From the NCBI RefSeq assembly GCF_032362555.1, contig NC_083508.1, positions 4,183,001-4,247,000 of the forward strand: 64,000 bases of DNA. Direction: 5' to 3'. The position numbers and the translations under genes were made by a program. The stretch is from Amyelois transitella (taxonomy: Eukaryota > Arthropoda > Insecta > Lepidoptera > Pyralidae). This document shows positions 31,238 through 43,330 of the stretch, in pieces. The notes under the pieces are model-generated. The model worked only from the letters and a program-made list of their open reading frames with translations, ran no database searches and had not been told where the DNA came from. Position 1 is the stretch's first letter. Every line of letters begins with the position of its first letter.

Positions 31238-34200
31238 TTAGTTGTTCGGTTTCTCCTTGTCGTTGCCGTCTTTTTCTTTCTCCTTTTCCTTCTCTTTCTC
31301 TTTGTCCTTCTTCTCTTGGAGTTGTTGCAGGTGTGCAGGCAAAGCTTTCAGTATTGCATGAACCTAAAAATAAAATTTGTACATAAGTAGATACTAAGAT
31401 TTATTGTATAATTGGTTATCATGTTAAGACGCTACTCTGTGCGGTTTGATAGAATCGTAGTAGGTGTATATCTACCTCTTCAGCGACGGCCATCAAGACG
31501 AACTCGAACTGTTGTTTTGTGGCGACGGTGCGCGGGCGCTGGTCCCTGATATGCTCCAGCGTGGCCGCGATGTCGATCTCCTTGGCGCCTTTAGCCATGC
31601 GGTTTAGGACCATGTCAATTAGGCAATAAGTTCCAGTTCGCCCTGCTCCATCGCTGTTGAAAGAGATGAACATAAATTTTACAGACAAATCTTGAAGGTA
31701 ACGTAAACTAATTACTCCAATACTTTCTCTTCGTCTAAAATAATATTTCAGGATTTTGGGAAATATCTCAAAACATGTTATAATTTTGCAATAATTAAAT
31801 TTGCTGATTGCACCCTAAGATCGACTAGAAGGGATTTCGTCAGCGATAAGTCTGCTATGGAATTTGATAATGTCGGACAATATTAAAAATACATACCTGC
31901 AATGAACGACAATCGGGCATGATCGCCCCCTGTAGGATTTGTTCACTTTCCTGAAATAAAAAAGGGTAGAATTAATAAGTGAAAAGCAGTTAGTTAGCAA
32001 AATAAATCTGGTCATGCATCCAGTTGATTAATAGGTATTCATTATTGGACGCCTGTTTAGTGATCCCTTGTGAAGTCCACTTGATAATTAACAACAAACG
32101 GGAAAAAAACCAAATATTTAACCCTTAAATCCAGCGGTTCGGGCTGTGCAAATTTTCAATCAGTGTCCATTTTTTATATAAATGTATTCAGAAGATAGAT
32201 GTCACAGCACCAACCTTCTGAACTCAAGCAATGCCTTCGTGGAGGCCGGCACTCCGTTTTCAGGCCACGAGAGGAAGTGGAACTGGGTCACAGTGCGGGT
32301 CTCGCCGGTGCGCTGGTTCTTCAGGTAGAAGCTGCGGACCAGGTAGTCATCGCACCAGATGTGCTCGCTTACCAGGTGGACCTGAAGGCATAGATTTTAT
32401 TTTATGCCAACTGTTGCTTGTGGCTATGACCGTGTAATACATAAATGCCCTTTATTCCTTCTCAATGCTCGTTACTTACCGTGGGATTGCAGGAATATCC
32501 TCTCTTCAGTTGCTTACTGCATCTTATTGGTTTATGAAATTTAATTGATTGTTAACGTGTATTTCAGTTGGTAGCTACGGGACTACTGGGTCTAAAGGTA
32601 TCTTTGGAGTACCGGACTACTACGAGTAATAATCTACGACTTTTGTCTGTCCACTTTGTCCGATCTAAGGCATTAACAATTACTTCCCTACCCCAATAAA
32701 GCAGCTACATTTTGTCTCACCTCGTAGATATGGTAGAGCTCCGATCCCTCCTCAGGCCAGTAGCGGTGGCACAGTTGCTGTCCGTTTTCTGTGAGTCGAG
32801 TTAGCATGACCATGACCACGCTGCCTTGTTCCCAGACCATCTGCCAGAAATCAGGTGCCGTGTGGGCAAGCGGTCCGGCGGCTGCTATGTACGCGGGGTT
32901 CCGAGGATCGTGGTCCGTCTATATAAAGACAGAGTTTATACGTTTAGACGTCAGAATTTACTCAATTATATTAATATGATATTTACACAAAAAATATTTG
33001 GAGGTGTCAAGATTAAAGATTCAAGCGACCATTCAGGAATGTAAGGTATTAATGAGTTGTAGGAAGTCCAAGAAGGCAGTGTTACTGAAAGCAAATGCGA
33101 GAGCAGACGTGCTACATGATATTCCTACTACCCTCCAACCAAAAATTCGTTTTTCCCGGTCTCAAAGAAATTGTCAAGCTAACTTAAATAAGATGGAATT
33201 CTGAAATAAAAATTAGAAAAAAATATATCAAAAACACGCAAGCTACTTACAATAGTCGAAGCGTTGATGTAATCAGAGCAGAGATGGTTGGACAGCGTGT
33301 TCAGAGTAACCCTGGAGTGGTCGTAGGGCAGCACGTCGGCGTACCGGTTCTTCGCGGCGTTCTCTGCCTTCAGTGCGGCCGCGGTGGCGCAGGGCTCCGC
33401 CTCGTAAGCGCACAGGGCCCGCCATTCCTGCTCCAGGCGGTCCTTATTGCGAAGGTGGTCTTCCATGTAAGCCTGAAAGTAAGAATGGTGCATTCTAAAG
33501 TAACGTGAAACTCGATGCAAGTTTAAGTCAGCCTTGACTTAATACTCCAACTTTATTATATTATTCTGATTAAAATTTTGAGTTTGCAATAGTTAGGTTC
33601 CATTAAAAAATAACCATAATAATTCTTACCAAAACCATGTGTCCAGTAGAAATATCCATGTTAGTTAGCGCTGGTTCCTCACTCCTAAAATAAATAAAAA
33701 ATGAAGACATTACATTTGCGTTACAAAACTAGAGAGACACAAGTTAGTACAATTGTCGAATACACCGTGGTATTGTTTTTTTTGGGAGGAGGTTCTACGT
33801 AGTTTTGCTAAAAAAATTGTATGAATAGCCTTAAACACTTGTACGAACGTTGTTTATGTCCTTTTTATTTTTTATTTTGTTTCTAAAAATTACATAATGC
33901 AACCATTTGCCAATTGCTTTTCTACCACGTTACACTTCAAATTATAGGCTAGAGAATGTTTTTAACACCTGGTGATTATTTTAGGTTACCAGTTTATATT
34001 ATTAATGTAAGTAACTACCATGAAGAAGTGCTGGAGCGAGTGGAGGGCGAGTTGGCGTCAGGCTCGCGTGACAGGGAGGTGATCCGCTGCGGGGGGTCGG
34101 CGGGGTGCGGGGGAGCGGCCGTCGTCTGCTGTCCCGACCATTTGCCCGACATGCGGGCTCGACATAACTCCTGGGAAAAGTAGATACATTTATTGTTATT

Positions 34201-37200
34201 TGTGTAGATTCTCACCCTTACCATTTCCTGGTTGCGTCCTTCTTGGTGAAAAGCTCAGGGTTCTATCGAAGAGTAAGAACAGCGAAGCAATCCTTTCTGA
34301 CCTCTGCGACCTATCTTTGTTAACCTGATCTATCGAGGTGCTTCCCAAATAGTTGAGGATGTAACTGGAGTAAATCCAAGAGGAAGAAGAAGATTCGGTA
34401 GCCTAAATATGTAGCATCAGTACCTTTGACTTAAAAAAGAGACATTGGTAGGTATATGGACGCAGTTGGGTTTGAACCTGGGTTCTTTAGAATGGAATAA
34501 AAGGAACTACAGACCTGGTAATCCCTCGTAGCCTCTGTATCAATGTCGGCAGCTGACGAGAGCCCCTGCATCTTCCTCTTGGAGCTCATGTCTCTCTTGA
34601 CTAGCACGGCAAAGACCACACCGCCCACGATCAGCACGGTGAGGCTGCCCACAAGCGCCAGCAGCACTGGCAGTTCCATGCCGTAGAAAAGGTTCTCGGA
34701 AACCCCCATGTGGCGTATAACTGGGCGTTTACTCTGGAAAGAAAAAATAAAAAATAAGGCTGAAAAAAAATTGTAGAAATATCGTTGTTAACGATGACTC
34801 TACATTGAGCATAGTCGCAGATATCACACCGAGATTTGGTTGACGAATTGAAGGTATGACCAAAATAACTAGATATCAAATTCGTTTCAAAATAATAGGC
34901 TGTTGCTATTTACCTAGGTAACTCTCAAAAACTCCGAAATTAAAGCGGTTTTACTCGTACCTAAGTAACAATTAGGTATATTTTTATCCAAAAATTAAAC
35001 GCTTCATTCGAATACTTCACATCTATATTTTGGCATACATACCCGAGTTTATGATAACGTAGGTATGCATCAGTCATCATCAAGGTAGCACAAATTTATT
35101 ATATTTTATCACTAATCCAATGGGAATAAAACGATGCTGAAGCTGTTTTAGAATATGACATTCTCATGTTATATTCAGTCCTAAGTATCTATAAATCGAA
35201 ATACTCGGATTAGAGATACCTACCCCACGCCCACGTCACCACGCGAAGTTGAACTATGGCTCTATCTATTCAAGGCTAATCCGCTATCTACATAAGTAGG
35301 TTTATTATTAGATCAAGTATCTGCGTAGGTAACCATAAGCTGTATTTTTTCACGTGCTTTGCTTTCTGAACCTCATAGGCCCCGAAGTATACAAAATTGA
35401 AAAGAGATAACAATTTATTGTGTTTGTGTTATTTCACGAAACTAATGTCGTTATCGAAAACATTGTAAAAATGATCAAGCAAGGCTATCGGTTGTTTAAC
35501 GAGAAGCTACTGTATAAGCAGGTATACTCGTAGGTATGATGTCTCCCTTACCCGGTCTCCGACACCGGTCGACAAAACTTGCGCACCAGTTTCACGTCGC
35601 AAGTCTTCTTTGATGACATCTGCGGAAGTAGGGGTTCACATTAGGTAAGTCACGACAGCACGTCACAGACACGTCAAACTCGACGGCAGAAATGACAACC
35701 ACTTTCAAAAATATAGGTCAAACATGCAAAACAATAGTTAAAAACGCTGTTTTTATGCCGGGTTTTCTTTATCTCCCATCCATCTATTATTATATTTTTC
35801 GATATCCATGATTTATTATTTGTGAAACGCCTCGGGGATGAAAGCTGACTAAGCGAATTGTTATCGGGCAGTCAATATCTCCGCCCTTCAAGGATTCCGC
35901 GCGAGTAAGCGGCATTCGAGGATTTTTCGAGATTATGATAAGGCGTGATTTAAATGGGAACTTTGGAAAAAACGAAACGAACGTCACTTGATCTAATCGG
36001 GGACTTTTTTGGGCAAAAGTCAGGTCAAGAATTGCATGAATAGATTGATACATGTGGATGAAGTAAAATAAATAGGTACGCAAAGATCGTGACTAATGGA
36101 AATTTCGAAGAGGCATGAATAAATATGATAATAGGTTGGGCGAATAGAACATTGAAATCGCGTTTAAATCTTACCAACTCGTCTAGCGACATCAACTGCA
36201 TCATAGCCTTTGCTATTTTTTTCTACTTTGAAAGTCACTTCACCAGGGTCAACGCTGAAACAAAATAAAATTTATAAGATAATATAAATACCTAATCCTT
36301 TTTCAATATAAACTTAGAAATATAAACGCTATAATATTGAAAAATATTTTCTGTAATAATAGCAGTATTCTTGACTAAGTAGTATTGGTAAAATTGAAAC
36401 TAGATTGAGATATAGATTATTTTAGTTACCGAGGGTTCGTGAAAGTATTCTTTTCTAATCCAAGCATTTCTTCGAGTCTCGTTATGAACGATATGCCTTT
36501 CTCCCAGTTAGTAAGGAACCTGGGACAAAATGATTGATATTGAATAAATAAACTGATGCGTTAAAGAAATACTCGCATTTTAATGTTTAATTTTTGGAAT
36601 AAAACTGTAGAAAAAAAGGAAATTACCTGTTTTTGAATAGGACGTAAGCGTAGGAAGGATCGTAGTCGTAATCATTATGGTCATGACCTCCATTATGGCC
36701 CGATTTTTGTGCTTCTGGAGATCCATGAGCTGAAAATTAAGACTTTGGTAAATTTGTATATTGGAGCCCATAAAATTGTAGGTACCTAGTATAACATCGA
36801 CCATATAGACTGGTGGTTACATGCAAATTTGTATTCAAACGATTTTTATGTTGCAGTTTAAAACCATTCCTAGAGTTTGATTTTACAAAAGAAAAATCGT
36901 AAAACACACGTATCACGCACATCGATTTTAGATATAAAATTTAAAATGTGGGTATTTTTTAAGTTCAACATTTAAATATAATTGATTAAACGGTGCAATA
37001 ATGCAAGTAATCTAAACATTTATAAATCGTGACAATAAATGGGAATGAATAATGTAAAATTATTTTATTTTATTTACTTTAAAAAGAGATTATCATACAA
37101 AAGACATAAATACATGACATACATAAAAACACACAAACAACATAAGGAAGATAACAAGAAACAAAGCGTCATGCTTTTATGAAAATTAAAATGTGCTCGA

Positions 37201-40200
37201 GGTGGGAAAACATTTAGTGCAGATTTCTAGACAAAATATGGAAGTGCATCATAAGTTTGAGGACATTTATTATTATACTGATGCAGCAATGCGGTAAAAG
37301 ACGTAAGTAACTTGAAATCATTAATGGGAACATCGATCTAAAACAGTTAACTGATGCCGCCGTGACACTAACCTGTCACTGATTTATTGTGGTATAAAAT
37401 CTTTAATGTTTTAGCATCCAGGCGCGGCCCGGGCTTTTTAACATCGTCTCTTTCCCTACGCATAAATCCCCACTCATTAGTTAGTAAATCTTGAATATCC
37501 TCGGAATAAAAATTTGAATTTTCACCTGAAACATGTTCGGTAAATGTAACACCCTCAAACTGGTGTGAGAATCCCTTCCGGGCCGAGCTTCTTGTTATTT
37601 AAGGGCCTATTTTATACAAAGTAATGAAGAAAATAATATAGATTAACATAACGTGAAACGAAAATAAAAAAGTAAATAATATGACGGGTTTGTTGATATG
37701 AGTGATATAATGTGGCCGTATTATCTACAATACCAACAAAACATTGAAGCAACAGAAATCTTAAATTTGAATTACATGATTTTACTGATTGCGTGTTTAC
37801 CTGACTCGCCTTGTAACTCATCAGCTTTCATCGGACCTCCCTCCGCGTATAGGGCACCTTGTGGTTTTAATTTAGAATTCACTATTTCCCGCCAATAGTT
37901 CATGAGATACTGCATATTTTTTGATGGTTTTGGTGGCATACTATTCATGTTGTTGTTATCTACAATTACATCATATTTTGCAATAACTACACTAACTATA
38001 CAAAAGATTTATAACTAAATAACATAACTTATAAAAGTAAACAAAATTACCTTGAACATGATATGGATCATGTTCTCCACTACCAGCATCAAATGGCATC
38101 TCATCCAAACCATCTTCATTAAAATAAATCCTTGGTTCTGGTATGTCGCTGTCCTCGTACTCAAACGGGAAGTTTTTCTCCGCAAAACTTTGTTTGTATT
38201 TCTCTAAAGCATTTGAACGTACTTCAGCATCCAATGGAGAATATCGATTACCCGTAAGATACGCTGCTGTATAAGGCGGAGGTTTAGTTTTAAATTTACG
38301 AAAACGCACGCCTAAACCATCAACATCTGGGTAAATATTCGGATCAAGTGGGACTTGGTTATCATCGGGTAGGGATTTCTTCTCTTTGTCTATTATAACA
38401 CTAGCATCGTCATTATTGTGAGCTCTAGCGTTTTCAGCTTTTATTCTTTCTCTGAATCCCTCAAATGGTAAAACTACAGGTGAATCTTCATCAGCGCTCA
38501 TCATCATCAAATCACGTAATTTGTCGCTTGGCGTTTCTTCGTCATTGTTGATTAAATCTATATCAAACATGAAAGAATGTTATTGAAGAATCATATTCAG
38601 AGTCAAATGACGAAAAAAAACCACTCATTAGTAGTACGCTTACCCTTTGGTATTATATAGGGCGTAGGATCGTCATCGGGCGAGTAAGGTGGACTATAAA
38701 CTTCATTAGCAAAATCCGTATCAACTTTAGCTGAATTTGGGGTGAACCTTACAAACGCTGTTTCATCCGGTTCAATCTGAAAAAGTAACTATATTATAGC
38801 AGATGTGTAAATTTATATTTATTCCGATAATCATCTTGTTTAGGGAGAATTTCATCTTTTATTACCTCTGTATTCTCATCTTCGAGGGAATCCGAACTAA
38901 GTTTGGGGTCAGCAAATTGGTCACAGATTTTATTGTTCACCTCGGCTGGATCCCTGAAACAATTTGTAAGTATTATAACATCAATAAATTTCAAAATCAG
39001 GTCTCTCTAATATTTACCAAATTTTATTAGATTACCTGCCCTACCTGTCTCTACTGAGGGGTAACCCTCCGGGAAAGAAGCGTGATTTTATTTTTATTTT
39101 ATTAGATTCAAATTGCAGAAAATTTTTACGTCAGTATCTTTAAACTTTATATTGAGGCTTATCAAGCTATACTTACAAGCCTTGTCGCAGTGTGTACAGC
39201 ATGGCTTGCAGTTCGCACTGCGTGTACGCATGCTCCCAGCGGTACCCGCGCGACGCCAGCCGCTGCAACTCGTCTTCAAACCATTGCAACTGTTCCGTAC
39301 TCATATCGTACCTGACGAGAACGGTGAAATGTCAGAAATCATTTATAACAAAAATAATTGATGCTATAGTAGGTTCCCAGTGATATGGGAGTCTAGCCTC
39401 CCATCCAGTACATGATTTTGCTGACATATCCATCGAAGTTAAATTGATCGTTAAAATATGCATCATACGTAGTGTAAATTTCTAAATGCACATGTTACAT
39501 CAATGATTTTCATACGTCATTGACTTTTTGCTAGCTACTAATTATAAACCGACTTTCTCTTGAATGGATTATATAAATAACAAGCTAGCTAATTGATTTC
39601 CTCGAACGACCAATGCAAGTTTCCTGCTTAAGCTAAATATTGAAATGCTTATAGCACCGTATTTAGTTATGCAATAAAGTTGGAAGTTATGTTTGATATC
39701 TAGACTACATTGGAAGTCTGAACTTACTTGTACAGGGACCCATCTTCTGGTTCTTCGTCGTAGATCAAAATACACTTCCCGAAAGCGAAATCTAGAACAT
39801 CAATATACATATAACTAATATTTGTTGGCTAACATACTACAACTCGCAAAATTTTATTTGTAAAGGAAAATCAATTATTTGTGTAACCATATTAAAGTCT
39901 AGCGACCGGATAAGCCTACGCCCATGGTACGAACATAGCCTGTAATACTCGCAGTGAAAGAATATTCATAAATTCCGAAAATATGCGTGTTGCTTTTCCT
40001 TTTGGCAGTAAAAGAAATGTGAGCGAAAACATCAAAACAATGTAAATGATATTTGGAAAAAATCATTTTATGATAGAAGGAAGTAGCGCTGCCACTGGAT
40101 AAACCTGAGATTATTCATAATTAATATTAGTTACACTTTTAGCATTTAACCATGCCTTTTTTCATCAACTAGTCGGAACATGAAAGTATACCAAAACGAG

Positions 40201-42758
40201 CCTAGTCTTTTGCGAGCAATATATATTACCGGTGGCAGTGGCCTTCATTGCTCATTGGTAGAAGTGAATAATAAAGAAGATTATACAAAAATAGTACTTA
40301 CCGTCGTAACACCATTCCACTCCTTCCACGCATAACGACGCGCTGAATAAGCAACCTGTATGTAAAACAAAAAAAAAATGTATTCCCCTATATTATCTCA
40401 ATCAATTTATCAAAAACCTTAATTGTTAACTTATTCACAGAGTTCAGAGCGGAGTCGCAATTTGGTATATCCCCTGTATCTGTAGTATTATCCAAAATAC
40501 CTTTTCCTGGATCGTGGTCAAAGGCGGACCAGGGTGAGTGCACTAGCAGAACCAATACTAGGAGGAAGATGATGACGTGTCACGTATAGATGTCACCACA
40601 AAACCAGAACGACAGTCTGCAATAGTCCATTTTCTTCATTGCAAATGCTCCTAAATTTTTATATAAACTTTTACAGGTGTACTGTATGTGGATATGAGTT
40701 ACATGTATTACTTAGTTTGATTCCTAACCAACGCTCTTACGATGAGTAAAACATTCTAAGAAACCTTCAGGCAATTTTAAACCATTATCTAATATAGGCA
40801 GGTTCCCCTGCAAAGATAACAGATGTCAGACGGGGTCGCTTCGTATAAAAGCCTGACTTACCCATAGGCAGAATTATGGTTATATATAGCAGCTCAGACT
40901 CCTTTCCAGAGACGACGTCACGACGTAACCAGAACTAACGATACGACGACAATTCCAAGCAAATTTTGCGAAAGTTGTATTTTAGACGTAGACATGTACT
41001 GATACAATGTACATGGCCCTTTCTATTCCAATAATTCAGACACAATTTCGCGGCCTACGCCCTTACAATATCTAGGGCACTCGACGATTTACAACGCCGG
41101 ATAATGTAAGCTACGTAGATATTAAGCCCATTTGCTGACACGTGTCCCGGTAAATGGTTATGTATTAATTATACAACTGTTATGGCGAATTAAAGTCCCG
41201 ATTTTATCCTTACCTCTCTGGAGAGGAGCCCAGGACGCACCTTTAACCATGATCTTGAATTGGGTGGAACAGATTTTTATACGAAGCGACTCCCGTCCGA
41301 CCTTCGCAACCTTTGGATAGTAGTAACACATCCAGTTACCTGAATATGCAGGTTTTCTTATGGTGTTTTCCCTAACCGTTAAAACCTTTTTTTATGTTAG
41401 CACTCAAACTAATGAGCATAACTCAGAAAAGAGTAATTGGTTCGTGGCCGAGTTAGAATTTTGCGTATTTTGCGCGACAAATTAATAATCTTTTCAAGCC
41501 CTAATATACCCATATCAAAACATATACACAATACAACAATTATAAAGTCCCTGACTCCAAGGTGGTTAATTAATTAAATATTCTAGTTACAAAAGTTTAA
41601 AGCCATATTTCATGACGAGGGTTCGTTGTCTCTCGGTAAATACCTGTTTTAGTCAGAAACAATGTTGGAATGTTGTTGTTAATGTAAGTGACAGAGATTA
41701 TGAATACAGTTAGCAATTTTCTTGACAAAGACCATTCGCTTTGAAAGGATTTCTGTCAATTCTCATACAAACGAAGTTATAGTTAATGTAAGTATCAGAT
41801 CCGCCTTGTAAAACGAAAAATACTGTCTACTTTGCCGAATTTCAGAATATTCTCTATTAATAAACCTATAGATTAAATAAACATACCAAATTTTAAATTT
41901 CTAGACCTAGGGGTTTTGGCTGTGCATTATAATGTCAGTCAATCAGTAAGGCACTGGCTTCTTTTAAATATGTATATAAGATATTTAGATTTGTATTCAG
42001 CTGGTAAAGAAATACTTGCTACTTCAATTTGGCTTATAAATAAATTCGTAGCAGTCCAAGATGTCGTAGCAATGCGCTACGATTTGACAATTTGATGACG
42101 AATCTCGTAGCCTACTACTACTAGAGTTGCTCTGTAGCATATGCTACAGAGTCTACGAAAATTAAGATTTAAAACTAAGTAAATCTGTAATGTATAAATA
42201 TTTTTATGCAATTACTTTAGTAATGTTCTAGTTAGTTATACTTAGAAATTACATAGAAATCTATATTATGATTAAAGTATTAAATAATAAGTTAGTAGTT
42301 AATTAAGTATTAAATTATAGAAAATCTTCCAACGTCGGAATGAGCGAACAAATCTATTCTCGTAGCCTCTTTACGACGAAGGCTAGAGAGTATTGCTTTG
42401 TCCTCAGAGACAATTCTCTTTGTGTTTCTTAAATTTTATTTTGTTCTTTGTTACATACATACATAATCACGTCTATATCCCTTGCGGGGTAGACAGAGCC
42501 TACAGTCTTGTAAAGACTGATAGGCCACGTTCAGCTATTTGGCTTTAAGATAGGATTGAGATTCAAATAGTGACTAGTACAAATAGAATTCAAGTAGTTC
42601 TTTGTTATAAAAAGTATATTATAAGAATGTGTTTGTAGAAATAAATAAACGTAATGTGAATGTATCAACATACCTATGTTACCATCGGCGTGCGAGGGCG
42701 CCAGCGCGCACAGCAGCGCCAGCGCCCACAGAGCCTGCCGCCGCGACAGGCGGCACAT
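31238..42758 (-). CDS. IA-2: IA-2 / ICA512 receptor-type tyrosine phosphatase-like protein (PTPRN family)
   Basis: Transmembrane protein of dense-core secretory vesicles that in animals supports peptide-hormone and insulin-like peptide secretion. 22 coding exons: 42758-42674, 40355-40302, 39791-39728, 39311-39177, 38953-38866, 38776-38644, 38557-38051, 37959-37801, 37525-37373, 36729-36627, 36519-36430, 36254-36175, 35619-35552, 34733-34515, 34170-34019, 33684-33630, 33472-33251, 32918-32721, 32381-32215, 31950-31897, 31653-31476, 31363-31238. Phases agree throughout: 3090 nt, 1029 aa (family about 980-1015). Residues 1-24 are a signal peptide. A Cys-rich RESP18-like region and an acidic lumenal segment follow, then a membrane span near 594-612 and a PTP domain from about 720. 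The active-site loop is [10 protein letters not shown] (Cys928, Arg934) with Asp for the usual Ala, and the WPD loop reads WPE (894-896). Both mark IA-2 pseudophosphatases. A Lys/Glu-rich tail ends the protein. The first exon follows an acceptor at 42765-42764, so an upstream 5' UTR exon is expected. Confidence 0.95.
36005..36064 (+). repeat. RTE 3'-region fragment in an IA-2 intron
   Basis: Degenerate match to the AAAAGTCAGGTCAAG...GTGGATGAAG part of the LINE 3' end. Confidence 0.4.
39045..39095 (+). repeat. RTE 3'-terminal fragment in an IA-2 intron
   Basis: Reads CCTCCGGGAAAGAAGCGTGA, the 3' terminus of the LINE, followed by an eroded tail. Confidence 0.5.
40797..40930 (+). repeat. Unclassified interspersed repeat (GTCGCTTCGT family)
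   Basis: Reads GACGGGGTCGCTTCGTATAA and CCTGACTTACCCATAGG; in the large first coding intron of IA-2. Confidence 0.5.
41205..41345 (-). repeat. Unclassified interspersed repeat (GTCGCTTCGT family)
   Basis: Opposite-strand copy of the same family, 400 bp from the preceding one. Confidence 0.5.
42130..42151. repeat. Perfect 22-bp palindrome
   Basis: Centred on GCATATGC with CTCTGTA/TACAGAG arms. It sits in a cluster of GTAGC/GCTAC words (42045-42170) that may be a decayed MITE. Confidence 0.7.
42452..42575 (-). mobile_element. Short TATG-tailed retroposon, 3' part
   Basis: Minus-strand copy with the CATACATACATA tail at the low end and the CTTGCGGGGTAGACAGAG segment; the 5' half is absent. 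Confidence 0.65.
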
Positions 42759-42790
42759 CACATCTGATAAACAAAACAACATTTATTTAA

Positions 42791-43034
42791 TACATACATA
42801 TGGTCACGTCTATATCCCTTGCGGGGTAGACAGAGCCAATAGTCTTGAAAAGACTGAATGGTCACGATCAGCTATTTGGCTTAATGATAGAATTGAGATT
42901 CAAATAGTGACAGGTTGCTAGCCCGTCGCCTAAAAAGGATCTCAAGTTTGTAAGCCTATCCCTTAGTCGCCTTTTATGAAATCCAAGGGAAAGAGATGGA
43001 GTGGTCCTATTCTTTTTTGTATTGGTGCCGGGAA
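42791..43034 (-). mobile_element. Short TATG-tailed retroposon, near full length
   Basis: Runs from a CATACATA tail to GGTGCCGGGAACCACAC at the 5' end. It lies about 30 bp upstream of the IA-2 signal-peptide exon, within the first intron. Confidence 0.75.
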
Positions 43035-43200
43035 CCACACTAACTAATATTTAAGGATAATGTTCAGTTACGAAGAGTGGTCAACTTCTCGACTTTCAGT
43101 AAACTGATTTTTTCATATTACGTTGGTAAGATATTGTTTTTTCCGACCCAACTACAAAATCTTATAATGCTTTGTATTTCCTTAATTAATAGACGTTCTA

Positions 43201-43330
43201 GTAAAAGGTCAGGTCAAGAGTATCGGAAACCGAAAAGCTTGCATGAAGAGTTATGAATGTGGATGAAGTGAAGGAAGTATGAAGGGATCGTGGAAAGATG
43301 TGATCTCTGCCCTCCCCACTGAGAAAGCGT
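43201..43330 (+). repeat. RTE 3'-region fragment
   Basis: Sense-strand match to the terminal ORF2 region (AAAAGGTCAGGTCAAGAGTA, GTGGATGAAG, GGATCGTGGAAAG). Confidence 0.55.
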
